Positions 37,758 through 46,574 of a DNA stretch of 64,000 nt are shown here, one piece after another (the first letter of the stretch is position 1; each line of letters starts with the position of its first letter). The notes under the pieces were generated by a model. That model was not told where the DNA came from, searched no databases, and worked only from the letters and a program-made list of their open reading frames with translations. The stretch is from Leifsonia sp. EB41 (GTDB lineage Bacteria; Actinomycetota; Actinomycetes; Actinomycetales; Microbacteriaceae): assembly GCF_041262565.1 (NCBI RefSeq), contig NZ_JBGCCJ010000001.1:4030001-4094000 (forward strand), in the 5' to 3' direction. The translations under genes and the position numbers were made by a program.

Positions 37758-39005
37758 GTGACCGCGGCCTCCCGGATCGAGCGCGCTTACCGCGAGGACG
37801 CCGCCCGCATCCTCGGCGCGGTCGCGCGCACGACGGGCGACCTCCTGCTCGCCGAGGACGCGGTGCAGGAGGCGTTCGCGCGCGCCGTCGCCGAGGCGGC
37901 GCGCGGCCGCGAGCCGCGGAACCCCGCGGCCTGGATCACGACGGTCGCGCGCCGGGTCGCGCTCGACGCCTTGCGGCGCGAGCGGTCCGCCCGGCGGGTC
38001 GCGCCGATGCTGGCGGCGGAGGCCGAACGTGCAGAGAGCGCCGCGGCCGCCGACGCCGAGGAGAGGGGGGACGACGCGGTGTTCATCGGCGATGAGCGAC
38101 TGGACCTCATCCTGCTCGTCGCGCATCCCGACCTCGCGCCGGAGACGCGCGTCGCGCTGGCGCTGCGGCACGTCTGCGGCGTGCCGACCGCGCGGATCGC
38201 GGACGCCTTCCTGGTCTCCGAGACCACGATGGCCGCCCGGCTCACCCGCGCCAAGAAGCGCGTCCACGACTCCGGCCTCCGGTTCGCCCTCGACGACGCG
38301 GCGGCGGTCGCGGAGCGGATGCCGGACGCGCTGACCACGATCTACCTGCTCTACACGGTCGGGCACGCGACCGCGGACGACCGGCTGCGCGCCGACGCGA
38401 TCGCCCTCGCCCGCGACGCGCACAGGGTATCGGGTGACGCGGAGAGCGCCGGGCTGCTCGGCCTGCTGCTGCTCACCGAGGCGCGCCAGGCCACCCGGCT
38501 CACCGCGGACGACGAGTTCGCGACGCTGCGGGAGGCCGACCGGTTGCGCTGGGACGTGGCGATGATGGTGGAGGGGGAGCGGTTGGCGACCGTCGCGCTC
38601 GATGGCATGGGCGACGGCGACGGGCGGTACGCCCTCCAGGCGGGCATCGCCGGGCTGCACGCCATCGCGCCGGCCTGGGAGGACACCGACTGGCCCGCGA
38701 TCGTCCGGCTCTACGACGGGCTGGTGCGGGTCTGGCCGAGCACGTCGGCGCGACTCGGCCGGCTGGTCGCGCTCGGGCACAGCCCGGACGCCGGTCCGCA
38801 GGTCGCCCTCGCCGCCCTCGACGCCGAGCCCGACCTGTTCGTCGGGCCGCTGGCCTCCCGGGCGCACGCGGCCCGCGCCGAACTGCTGCGGCTCGCGGGC
38901 GATCGTGCCGGTTCCGACGTCGAGCTGCGGCGGGCGATCGGGACGACCGACGACGACCGGACCCGACGGTCGCTGCTGCGGCTGCTCGCTGCTGGCGGCG
39001 CCTGA
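37758..39005 (+). CDS. ECF RNA polymerase sigma factor with long C-terminal extension (second pair)
   Basis: A 415-residue sigma factor. Region 2 has [20 protein letters not shown], then AAWITTVARRVALDALRRER; region 4 contains VPTARIADAFLVSETTMAAR. The long helical extension of DUF6596-type factors follows (DALTTIYLLYTVGHATADD, then LLTEARQATRL, DTDWPAIVRLYDGLVRVWPS). GTG at 37758 lies 8 bases after the YCII stop. It converges on a TetR gene. Signal and target genes are unknown. Confidence 0.9.
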   Translation: MTAASRIERAYREDAARILGAVARTTGDLLLAEDAVQEAFARAVAEAARGREPRNPAAWITTVARRVALDALRRERSARRVAPMLAAEAERAESAAAADAEERGDDAVFIGDERLDLILLVAHPDLAPETRVALALRHVCGVPTARIADAFLVSETTMAARLTRAKKRVHDSGLRFALDDAAAVAERMPDALTTIYLLYTVGHATADDRLRADAIALARDAHRVSGDAESAGLLGLLLLTEARQATRLTADDEFATLREADRLRWDVAMMVEGERLATVALDGMGDGDGRYALQAGIAGLHAIAPAWEDTDWPAIVRLYDGLVRVWPSTSARLGRLVALGHSPDAGPQVALAALDAEPDLFVGPLASRAHAARAELLRLAGDRAGSDVELRRAIGTTDDDRTRRSLLRLLAAGGA

Positions 39006-39026
39006 GCCCGGTTCAGTCCAGCCGGC

Positions 39027-39608
39027 TCAGTCCCGCGCGCTCAGCCGCTCGACCAGCCCGATCAGCTCCTGGACGTCGGTCTCGTCGCGGAGCACGGTGT
39101 TCGCCGCCGGCAGCAGTGCGGTGTTGTAGTACATCCCGTCGCCGATCAGCATGATGGTGCGCGCCACCATCCGGTCGCCGACGACGGCCTCCAGCTCGCT
39201 GAGCCACTGCCGCTGCGCGTCGGCGAGGGCGTCGCTGGCGCGGGCGTCGGAGGCCTGGGCCAGGCGGGCGATGGCGACGATAACTCGCTCCAGGCGGTTG
39301 TCGGAGGGGATGGACGTCCGCAGGAAGTAGGCGACCGGCCCGTCCGGCGCGGCGCGCATGTGCTCGATGTCCGCGGCGAGGTCGGCCGCGAAACGCTCCA
39401 GGACACCGTCGACCAGAGCGTCCTTCGACGCGAAGTGGTAGAGCAGGCCGCCCTTGGAGACGCCGGCCCGCGCGGCCACGGCCTCCAGCGTCGCCGCGCG
39501 CTCGCTCTGCTCGGCGAGCAGGTCCTCGAAGGCGTCGAGGATGCGGTCACGAGCGGACCGGGAGGGGGGAGCGGGTGAGGTGGACGCCGGTGAGGCGGGG
39601 GAGGACAT
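39027..39608 (-). CDS. TetR family transcriptional regulator
   Basis: A 193-residue regulator with RDRILDAFEDLLAEQSERAA, then TLEAVAARAGVSKGGLLYHF and ASKDALVDGVLERF, the TetR DNA-binding domain, and a helical ligand domain. It is divergent from an MFS exporter. A perfect 24-base palindrome fills the space between the -35 and -10 boxes of that exporter's promoter, so it almost certainly represses the exporter and probably itself. Confidence 0.92.
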   Translation of the reverse strand: MSSPASPASTSPAPPSRSARDRILDAFEDLLAEQSERAATLEAVAARAGVSKGGLLYHFASKDALVDGVLERFAADLAADIEHMRAAPDGPVAYFLRTSIPSDNRLERVIVAIARLAQASDARASDALADAQRQWLSELEAVVGDRMVARTIMLIGDGMYYNTALLPAANTVLRDETDVQELIGLVERLSARD

Positions 39609-39647
39609 GGGGCCATGCTAGCCGCGCCGACCTGCGCTCCCGCGTCA

Positions 39648-39677
39648 TTGACCACTGTACCGTCCGGACGGTACAGT
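39648..39677 (+). promoter_or_regulatory. MFS exporter promoter with embedded 24-bp TetR operator
   Basis: -35 TTGACC (39648-39653), 18-base spacer, -10 TACAGT (39672-39677), then five bases to the ATG at 39683. From 39654 to 39677 runs a perfect palindrome, half-site ACTGTACCGTCC, which takes up the whole spacer and the -10 box. Binding of the TetR protein here would exclude RNA polymerase. The message should be leaderless. Confidence 0.8.
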
Positions 39678-39682
39678 AAAGC

Positions 39683-41248
39683 ATGACTTCGATGACCCGC
39701 TCCGACCGCACCCCGGCCGCCGCCGAGCCGACGGCGCAGCCCCCTGCGCCCACGCCCGGCCGTGCCGGCGCGCGCGCCTGGGTGGCCCTGGTCGTCCTCA
39801 TGCTCCCCGTCCTCCTCGTGTCCGTCGACAACACCGTGCTCGGCTTCGCGCTCCCGGCCATCACCGAGGCGCTGCGACCGTCCTCGACCCAGATGCTCTG
39901 GATCGTGGACGTCTACCCGCTCGTGCTCGCCGGCCTGCTCGTCGCGATGGGCAGCCTCGGCGACCGCATCGGCCGCCGCAAGGTGCTTCTGATCGGCGCG
40001 ACCGGCTTCGCCGCCGTCTCCGCCGCGGCCGCGTTCGCCCCGACCGCCGAGCTGCTGATCGGCGCGCGGGCCTTGCTCGGCGTGTTCGGCGCGATGCTGA
40101 TGCCCTCCACGCTGTCCCTGCTGCGCAGCGTCTTCCAGGACCGCGAGCAGCGCCGCGTCGCCATCGCGATCTGGGCGGCGGGATTCGCTGCAGGCGCAGC
40201 GCTCGGACCGATCGTCGGCGGCCTGCTGATCGAGAACTTCTGGTGGGGCTCGGTCTTCCTGCTCGCGGTGCCCGTGCTGATCCCGCTGCTGGTGCTCACG
40301 CCGCTGCTCGTGCGCGAGTCGCGTGATCCAGCGCCGGGTCCGGTGGACGTCGTGTCCATCCTGCTGTCGCTCGTGACGATGGCGCCGATCGTGTACGGCA
40401 TCAAGGAGTTCGCGGTGCACGGGCTCGCGCTGGTGCCGGTGCTGGCGGTGCTCGTCGGGGTGAGCGCCGGGGCGCTGTTCGTGCGGCGTCAGCTCCGGAG
40501 GCCGGTGCCGATGCTCGACATGCGCCTGTTCCGGCGGGCGGCGTTCAGCGGCGCCGTGCTGATCAACCTGCTCAGCGTGATCGCGCTGGTCGGCTTCCTG
40601 TTCTTCGTGTCGCAGCACCTCCAGCTCGTGCTCGGGATGCCGCCGATGCGGGCCGGGATGGTGCTGCTGCCGGGGCTCGCGACCATGATCGTGTCGGGCC
40701 TCCTCGTGGTGCCCGTCGCCCGGCGGCTGCGGCCCGGGTTCGTGATCGCGGGCGGGCTGTGCGTCTCGGCGACCGGGTACATCGTGGTCGCCGTGAGCGG
40801 GGGAGGCGCGTCGTGGGGCGTCCTGCTCGCCGCGTTCGTGCTGCTGGGGCTCGGGATCGGCGCGGCCGAGACGGTGTCCAATGAGCTCATCGTCTCGACG
40901 GCGCCCGCGGACAAGGCAGGCGCGGCGTCCGCGGTGTCCGAGACCGCGTACGAGCTGGGCGCGGTGCTCGGCACGGCGTTGCTCGGAAGCATCATCGTCT
41001 CGTCGTACCGGGCCGCGATCGTGCTGCCCGCGGGGCTCAGCCCGACCGACGCGACCGCCGCCGCCGACACGCTGGGCGGCGCGGTGACGGTCGCCGGCGG
41101 CCTCCCGAGCGGGGCGGCGGCCGAACTGCTTGCTTCCGCGCGCCACGCGTTCGACAGCGGCATCGCGCTCACCGCCTCCATCGGCGCGGGGCTGATGATC
41201 ACCGCCGCTGTGCTCGCCCTCCTCACCCTGCGCCGCGTCCGCTCCTGA
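39683..41248 (+). CDS. MFS multidrug exporter, DHA2 (14-helix) family
   Basis: A 521-residue membrane protein with 14 predicted helices. Motif D1-like SVDNTVLGFALPAITEAL in helix 1, motif A GDRIGRRKVLLIGA after helix 2, and the motif C-like AGFAAGAALGPIVGGLL in helix 5 are those of drug:proton antiporters such as QacA/SmvA. ETAYELGAVLGTALLG in a late helix is also typical. It would pump cationic or hydrophobic compounds out. Controlled by the divergent TetR gene through the operator in its promoter. Confidence 0.92.
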   Translation: MTSMTRSDRTPAAAEPTAQPPAPTPGRAGARAWVALVVLMLPVLLVSVDNTVLGFALPAITEALRPSSTQMLWIVDVYPLVLAGLLVAMGSLGDRIGRRKVLLIGATGFAAVSAAAAFAPTAELLIGARALLGVFGAMLMPSTLSLLRSVFQDREQRRVAIAIWAAGFAAGAALGPIVGGLLIENFWWGSVFLLAVPVLIPLLVLTPLLVRESRDPAPGPVDVVSILLSLVTMAPIVYGIKEFAVHGLALVPVLAVLVGVSAGALFVRRQLRRPVPMLDMRLFRRAAFSGAVLINLLSVIALVGFLFFVSQHLQLVLGMPPMRAGMVLLPGLATMIVSGLLVVPVARRLRPGFVIAGGLCVSATGYIVVAVSGGGASWGVLLAAFVLLGLGIGAAETVSNELIVSTAPADKAGAASAVSETAYELGAVLGTALLGSIIVSSYRAAIVLPAGLSPTDATAAADTLGGAVTVAGGLPSGAAAELLASARHAFDSGIALTASIGAGLMITAAVLALLTLRRVRS

Positions 41249-41305
41249 GCCGCGCGGCGATAGTGTAGGGGGAACCGTCCGCCCACCGATCAGTGCAGGA
41301 GCGTC

Positions 41306-42361
41306 ATGAGCACAACCGTCCAACTCGCCGTCATCCCCGGGGACGGAATCGGTCCGGAGGTGATCGCGGAGGCGGTCAAAGTACTCGACGCGGTGACAGC
41401 GGGCAGCGACCTCGCCTTCGAGAAGACGCACTTCTCGCTGGGGGCGGACCGCTACCTGGCGACCGGCGACGTGCTCACCGACGACGACCTGGCCGCGATC
41501 GCCGGCCACGACGCCATCCTGCTCGGCGCCGTCGGCGGCAAGCCGGGCGACCCGCGGCTGGTGGGCGCGAACATCGAACGCGGGCTGCTGCTGAAACTGC
41601 GCTTCTCGCTCGACCACTACGTCAACCTGCGGCCGACCACGCTGTTCCCCGGCATCGCGAGCCCGCTCGCCAACCCGGGCGACGTCGACTTCGTGGTCGT
41701 CCGCGAGGGCACCGAAGGCCCCTACGTCGGCAACGGCGGCGCCATCCGGCAGGGCACGCCGCACGAGATCGCCAACGAGGTCTCGGTCAACACCGCCTAC
41801 GGCGTGGAGCGCGTCGTCCGCTACGCGTTCGAGCAGGCCGAGGGCCGCCGCAAGAAGCTGACCCTGGTGCACAAGACCAACGTGCTGACCTTCGCGGGCG
41901 GGCTGTGGAAGCGGATCGTGGACGCCGTTGCCGCCGAGCATCCCGAGGTCGCGGTCGACTACCTCCACGTCGATGCGGCGACGATCTTCCTGGTCACCGA
42001 TCCTGCTAGATTCGATGTGATCGTCACGGACAACCTCTTCGGCGACATCCTCACCGACCTCGCGGCCGCGATCAGCGGCGGCATCGGACTGGCCGCTTCG
42101 GGCAACATCAACCCCGCGGGCGAATTCCCGAGCATGTTCGAACCGGTTCACGGATCGGCCCCCGACATCGCCGGCCAGCAGAAGGCCGACCCCACCGCCG
42201 CGATCCTCTCCGTCGCGCTCCTCCTCCGCCACCTCGGCGCCGGGGAGCTCGCCGAGCGGGTCGAGCAGGCGGTGACGTCCGACCTCGCCGCCCGCAGCGG
42301 CGCCGCGCGCACGACCTCCGAAGTGGGCGACGCGATCGCGGCCCGCGTGGCGCAGAATTGA
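41306..42361 (+). CDS. leuB: 3-isopropylmalate dehydrogenase LeuB
   Basis: A 351-residue beta-decarboxylating dehydrogenase. [19 protein letters not shown], the substrate segment [34 protein letters not shown], the catalytic lysine/tyrosine region HKTNVL, and [19 protein letters not shown] (metal aspartates) are all present. It oxidises 3-isopropylmalate in leucine synthesis. ATG 41306 follows CAGGAG. The next gene is ilvE, 23 bases on, so the two likely form one unit. Confidence 0.96.
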   Translation: MSTTVQLAVIPGDGIGPEVIAEAVKVLDAVTAGSDLAFEKTHFSLGADRYLATGDVLTDDDLAAIAGHDAILLGAVGGKPGDPRLVGANIERGLLLKLRFSLDHYVNLRPTTLFPGIASPLANPGDVDFVVVREGTEGPYVGNGGAIRQGTPHEIANEVSVNTAYGVERVVRYAFEQAEGRRKKLTLVHKTNVLTFAGGLWKRIVDAVAAEHPEVAVDYLHVDAATIFLVTDPARFDVIVTDNLFGDILTDLAAAISGGIGLAASGNINPAGEFPSMFEPVHGSAPDIAGQQKADPTAAILSVALLLRHLGAGELAERVEQAVTSDLAARSGAARTTSEVGDAIAARVAQN

Positions 42362-42384
42362 CGCATCGCAGCAAAGGACACTCA

Positions 42385-43516
42385 ATGACCTCCACCAGCA
42401 TCAACCTCACCTCCGGACCCAGCGAGACGGCCGGCCTCCTCTGGAACGTCGCGCGCAACGAATCGCCGCGCAGCGAAGCCGAACGCGAGGAGATCCTCGC
42501 GAACCCCGGCTTCGGCAACCACTTCACCGACCACATGGTCGATGTGTGCTGGTCGGCCAAGGGCGGCTGGCACCGCCCGCGCGTCTCCCCGTACGGCCCG
42601 ATCCAGCTCGACCCGTCGGCGGCCGTGCTGCACTACGCGCAGGAGATCTTCGAGGGTCTCAAGGCGTACCGGCACGAGGACGGCTCGATCTGGTGCTTCC
42701 GTCCGGAGGCGAACGCCGCCCGCATGCAGCGCTCGGCCTACCGCCTGGCACTGCCCGAGCTGCCGGTCGAGCACTTCCTCGACGCGCTCAAGCAGCTCGT
42801 CGCGGTGGACGGCGACTGGGTGCCCGACCGCGAGGAGACCAGCCTCTACCTCCGCCCGTTCATGTTCGCCAAGGAGGCCTTCCTCGGCGTGCGCCCGGCC
42901 AACAAGGTGGCGTTCTACCTGATCGCGAGCCCGGCCGGCGCGTACTTCTCGAGCGGCGTCGCCCCGGTGTCGATCTGGCTATCCGACCACTGGTCGCGCG
43001 CGGGCAAGGGCGGCACGGGGCGCGGCGAAGACCGGCGGCAACTACGCCTCCAGCCTCCTGCCGCAGGCGGAGGCGTACGAGCACGGCTGCGCGCAGGTCC
43101 TCTTCCTCGACTCCGTGGAGGGGAAGTACATCGAGGAGCTCGGCGGCATGAACGTCGTGCTCGTCTACAAGGACGGCACCCTCGTGACGCCGGAGTCGGA
43201 CAGCATCCTCGAGGGCATCACGCTCGACTCGGTGCTGCAGCTCGCGCGCGACCGGGGCCACACGGTGGAGCGCCGCCGGGTGACGATCGACGAGTGGCGC
43301 GACGGCGTGGAGTCCGGCGACATCGTCGAGGTGTTCGCCTGCGGCACCGCCGCGGTCATCACGCCGATCGGCGAGCTGAAGTCCGACACGTTCACCGTGG
43401 GCGACATCACCGCGCCTCCCGGCGAGCTCACGATGTCGCTGCGCAAAGAGCTCACCGACATCCAGTACGGCCGCGAGCACGACCGCCACAACTGGATGCT
43501 CCGCCTCGACGCCTGA
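42385..43516 (+). pseudogene. ilvE: Branched-chain amino acid aminotransferase IlvE, frameshifted
   Basis: The reading frame starts at ATG 42385 (AAAGGA site) and codes for the aminotransferase class IV fold ([52 protein letters not shown]). At the GGGG run 43017-43020 one extra G shifts the frame; restoring it joins GKGGTG to [20 protein letters not shown], and the rest ([32 protein letters not shown]) is intact to 43516. Repaired length is 376 residues. The shift is a few codons before the PLP-binding lysine region, so the truncated product should be inactive. A homopolymer sequencing error is the simplest reason, since the rest of the gene shows no decay. Confidence 0.9.
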
Positions 43517-43529
43517 CCAGCTCCCGAGT

Positions 43530-43577
43530 CGTGACTAATCGCGGGAATCCGACCCTGGATTTCCGCGATTAGTCACG
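43530..43577. terminator. Long palindrome (different sequence), likely bidirectional terminator
   Basis: 21-base arms (43530-43550, 43557-43577) with one mismatch around the loop GACCCT; each arm begins CGTGACTAATCGCGG. It starts 14 bases past the ilvE stop and its right arm includes the stop codon of the convergent aminotransferase gene at 43573. It resembles the other palindromes in length and position but not in sequence. Confidence 0.72.
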
Positions 43578-44652
43578 TGTGGAGGGCCGCTAGGACCCGG
43601 TCGACGTCGTCGGGAGTGTTCCAGAGGTGGAAGGCGACGCGGGCGCGGCCGGCACGGCCGGAGGCGCGCAGGCCGGCGGCGGTCAGCGCCGCCAGGTGGG
43701 CGCCGTCGGGATCCGGCCAGGTCAGGATGGCGCGGCCGCGCACGGGGGCGCCGGAGGCGTCCACCAGCCCCAGCGCGTCCGCGAGCCGATCTCCGAGTGC
43801 CGTGGCGTGCGCGTGCACGGCCCACGCGTCCAGTGACGCGAAGAACTCCAGAGCGGCGGCGGTCCCGGGCCAGACCGGCCACGCGGGGGAGACGTCGAAG
43901 CGCCGTGCGGAGTCCGCGGGGGCGACGAGCGGTCCGTAGCACGAGCTCCACGGGTCCTCGCCCGCGTACCAACCGGCGTGCACCGGCCGGAGCCGGTCGC
44001 GCACACCGGGGCGCACCGTGAGGAACGCGCTTCCGCGGGGCGCGCACAGCCACTTGTAGGCGTGCGTGACCGTGATGTCGAACCGGGACGCGTCCACCGG
44101 CAGCCAGCCGAGCGCCTGGGTGAGGTCGGCGAAGCTGAGCGTCCCGGTCCGCGCGCAGGCGGCGAGGATGGCGTCCGCGTCCGCGTGCTCGCCCGTCGCC
44201 GACTGCACCAGGGAGAACGCGACGAGCCAGGTGTCGTCGCCCACCGCCGTGGGGAGGTCGGCCAGCGTGACCTCCCTGACCCGCACGCCACGGTGCGCCT
44301 GCGCGTGGAACGGCGCGACCATCGACGCGAAGTCCCCTTCCGCGCACACGACGACGGCGCCGTCCGGTGCGGAGGCCGCGATCAGCGAGGCGAGCACCGA
44401 GACCTGCGAACCGATCGCGATGTCGTCCACGCCCACTCCGGCGATCCGGGCGAAGGCGTGCCGGGAGCGCGCGATCGCCCCGTCGTAGTCTCCCGGAGCG
44501 GCCTCTCCACGAGCCCAGCGCTCCAGGTCCGCGTGGCCTGCGTCGACCGTCGCGCGGGTCGGCAGCCCCTGCGTGCAGGCGGCGAGGTAGCCGGCGCCGG
44601 CGGTGAAGGCCTCCGCGAACGAGACGGCGGGCATCGTGAGGGTTTCGGGCAT
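43573..44652 (-). CDS. PLP-dependent aminotransferase class V-like enzyme
   Basis: A 359-residue protein of the class V aminotransferase/cysteine desulfurase/kynureninase fold. The PLP-lysine region is THAYKWLCAPRGSAFLTVRP, the aspartate contact lies in TLSFADLTQALGWLPVD, and GSQVSVLASLIAASAPDGA is the phosphate-binding loop. The reaction is unknown. The start is uncertain: ATG 44652 has GGGAG only two bases away, while GTG 44676 has no site; I chose 44652. It is divergent from a LysR gene, which may regulate it. Confidence 0.8.
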   Translation of the reverse strand: MPETLTMPAVSFAEAFTAGAGYLAACTQGLPTRATVDAGHADLERWARGEAAPGDYDGAIARSRHAFARIAGVGVDDIAIGSQVSVLASLIAASAPDGAVVVCAEGDFASMVAPFHAQAHRGVRVREVTLADLPTAVGDDTWLVAFSLVQSATGEHADADAILAACARTGTLSFADLTQALGWLPVDASRFDITVTHAYKWLCAPRGSAFLTVRPGVRDRLRPVHAGWYAGEDPWSSCYGPLVAPADSARRFDVSPAWPVWPGTAAALEFFASLDAWAVHAHATALGDRLADALGLVDASGAPVRGRAILTWPDPDGAHLAALTAAGLRASGRAGRARVAFHLWNTPDDVDRVLAALHT

Positions 44653-44721
44653 GCTCCCAGCCTGAGGGACTCTCACACATCACACCAGAGCAGCTATCTA
44701 ATCATTTCCATCACTCCGCAT

Positions 44722-44727
44722 TATGAT
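44722..44727 (+). promoter_or_regulatory. -10 box of LysR gene (leaderless)
   Basis: TATGAT, one base from consensus, lies six bases before the ATG at 44734. Nearby AATCAT (44700-44705) and ATGATT (44723-44728) form an inverted repeat that could be a LysR site overlapping the promoter, as expected for autoregulation; this part is weak. Confidence 0.5.
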
Positions 44728-44733
44728 TCGCGC

Positions 44734-45675
44734 ATGCTCCTCGACGACCTCGACTCCCACAGCCTCCGCGTGGTGCGCGCGATCGCCGACCACGGTTCGA
44801 TCACCCGCGCCGCCGAGTCGCTCGGCTACAGCCAGCCCGCGATCAGCCAGCACCTGCGCCGGCTGGAGGGCCGCATCGGGATGCCGCTGGTCGCCCGCGC
44901 CGGCCGTGGGGTGCGGCTCACCGAGGCGGGCCGCGTGCTCGCCCGGCACGCCCGCGCGGTGACGACGGCGCTCGACGCGGCGGCGGGGGAGCTCGCCGAC
45001 CTCCGCGGGCTCCGCACCGGCCGGGTGCGCCTGGCGGGCTTCCCGTCGGCGTCGTCCTCGCTCGTCCCGCGGCTGCTCAACACGATGGAGGCCGAGCATC
45101 CGGGCGTCCGGATCACCTACCTGGAGGCCGAGCCTCCGGAGGCGGTCGCGGCCGTCCGCAATCAGACCGCCGACCTCGCGATCACCTTCGGCTACCCGGG
45201 CGACCGGGTCGACCCGCACCGCGAGAGCGCCCGCGGACTCGCGGTCGTGCCGCTCTGGAAGGACGAGATGCTGGTGGCGTTGCGCTCCGACCATCCCCTC
45301 GCCGCCGGGAGGAGCGTCGACCTCGCCGAGCTGTCCTCCGCCTCCTGGATCGGCGGCTGCCCGCGCTGCCGCGGCCACCTGCTGGAGCTGACCGACGCCT
45401 GCGGCTACGCGCCGCGGATCGCCTACGAGACCGACAACTTCATCGCCGTCCTGCGGATGGTCGCCGAGGGCGTCGGCGTCGCGCTGCTGCCCGCGCTCGC
45501 GGTCGGCTCCGCCGGAGCGGTGGAGGGCGTGGTGCTGCGGCCGACGGCGAATCGCGACCACCGCACCATCAACCTCGTCGCCGCGACCGGCTCCGACGCG
45601 GTCCCGGCGATCGCCGCGACGGCGGACGCGCTGCTCGCACTCGACGGCGCGCCCTGGGGGCTGTCCGCGCTCTGA
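44734..45675 (+). CDS. LysR family transcriptional regulator
   Basis: A 313-residue regulator. The N-terminal winged helix is HSLRVVRAIADHGSITRAAE, then SLGYSQPAISQHLRRLEGRI, as in all LysR proteins. The effector domain contains WIGGCPRCRGHLLELTDACG, with a CxxC pair that recurs in actinobacterial relatives and could bind metal or respond to redox; that is inference. It is divergent from the class V aminotransferase gene, its probable target, and begins as a leaderless message. Confidence 0.92.
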   Translation: MLLDDLDSHSLRVVRAIADHGSITRAAESLGYSQPAISQHLRRLEGRIGMPLVARAGRGVRLTEAGRVLARHARAVTTALDAAAGELADLRGLRTGRVRLAGFPSASSSLVPRLLNTMEAEHPGVRITYLEAEPPEAVAAVRNQTADLAITFGYPGDRVDPHRESARGLAVVPLWKDEMLVALRSDHPLAAGRSVDLAELSSASWIGGCPRCRGHLLELTDACGYAPRIAYETDNFIAVLRMVAEGVGVALLPALAVGSAGAVEGVVLRPTANRDHRTINLVAATGSDAVPAIAATADALLALDGAPWGLSAL

Positions 45676-45683
45676 GCGCTGGC

Positions 45684-45689
45684 TACGAT
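45684..45689 (+). promoter_or_regulatory. -10 box of ketopantoate reductase-like gene (leaderless)
   Basis: TACGAT lies six bases before the ATG at 45696, with no ribosome-binding site between. Confidence 0.48.
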
Positions 45690-45695
45690 CGAGCC

Positions 45696-46574
45696 ATGAG
45701 CGCATCCGAACCCGTCTTCGCCGTCGTCGGTCCAGGAGCCGTCGGCGGCCTGTTCGCCTGGCTGCTGTCCCGCGCGGGTCACGATGTCGTGGCGGTGGGC
45801 CGTCCGGCGACCGTCGCCGCCATCCGCGCCGACGGCATCGAGGTGCGCAGCGCCACCTTCGGCGACGGCGTCGAGCGCGTCTCCGCCGCCACCGAGGTTC
45901 CGGAGGGCGCGAGCGTCATCGTGGCGACCAAGGCGTACGGGCTGGAGGACGTCCTCCCGGGCATCGCAGCGGCACGGCCGAGCGAGGTGGTGTCGTTCCT
46001 CAACGGCGTCGAGCACATGGGGCCGCTGCGGGAGGCGCTGCCCGGCGTGCCGGTGGCCGGCGCGTCCGTCGCGGTGTCCGCCCTGCGCGCCTCCACGACG
46101 GTGATCGACCACCGCAGCCCGTTCGTGAACATCGAGGCGCCGGAGGCCGCGGGCGGCTTCGCGTCCGTCCGTGCGCTGGCGGACGCCGGACCGCGGGTGA
46201 AGGTCGGCGGCACGGAGGCCGAGGTGCTGTGGGCGAAGTTCCGGCTGCTGTCTGCGCTCGCGCTGCTGACCTCCTACTGGCGGCAGTCGGCCGGTCCCGC
46301 GCTCAGCGAGGACCCGGAGCTGACCGAGGCGGTCGTCTCCGAGATCGTCGCGTGCTCGGCCGCGGAGGGCGTGCCGACCTCGGCGCTCGACCTCGTCCGC
46401 GTGCTGCACAGCGTGCCGGGCGGGATGCGCACCTCGCTCCAGGAGGACCTCTCCGACGGCCACCCGAACGAGCTGGACGCGATCGGCGGCGCGCTGCTGC
46501 GCAGCGGAGCCCGGCACGGGATCCCCACCCCGGCCATCGCCCGGATCGTCGCGGCGCTAGGCTCGAACGCGTGA
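45696..46574 (+). CDS. Ketopantoate reductase family (ApbA/PanE-like) protein
   Basis: A 292-residue protein. The NADPH loop is FAVVGPGAVGGLFAWLLSRA; the catalytic lysine lies in EVLWAKFRLLSALALL; and the C-terminal EDLSDGHPNELDAIGGALLR matches the pantoate-binding S...D...G..NE-x-D-x-I-x-G pattern. The family reduces 2-oxopantoate in coenzyme A synthesis, but many members act on other 2-oxo acids. The adjacent FAH-family gene overlaps its stop (GTGA). Whether this is the true PanE cannot be decided here. Confidence 0.83.
   Translation: MSASEPVFAVVGPGAVGGLFAWLLSRAGHDVVAVGRPATVAAIRADGIEVRSATFGDGVERVSAATEVPEGASVIVATKAYGLEDVLPGIAAARPSEVVSFLNGVEHMGPLREALPGVPVAGASVAVSALRASTTVIDHRSPFVNIEAPEAAGGFASVRALADAGPRVKVGGTEAEVLWAKFRLLSALALLTSYWRQSAGPALSEDPELTEAVVSEIVACSAAEGVPTSALDLVRVLHSVPGGMRTSLQEDLSDGHPNELDAIGGALLRSGARHGIPTPAIARIVAALGSNA
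46558..46563 (+). promoter_or_regulatory. Possible internal -10 box for FAH-family gene
   Basis: TAGGCT lies seven bases before the GTG at 46571, inside the end of the upstream gene. It could allow leaderless expression apart from the upstream gene, in addition to translational coupling. Confidence 0.35.

Noticed and set aside
44700-44728. Inverted repeat AATCAT...ATGATT as a LysR box
   Set aside because: Six-base arms with 17-base spacing in an A/T-rich promoter are weak evidence; kept only as a remark on the promoter.
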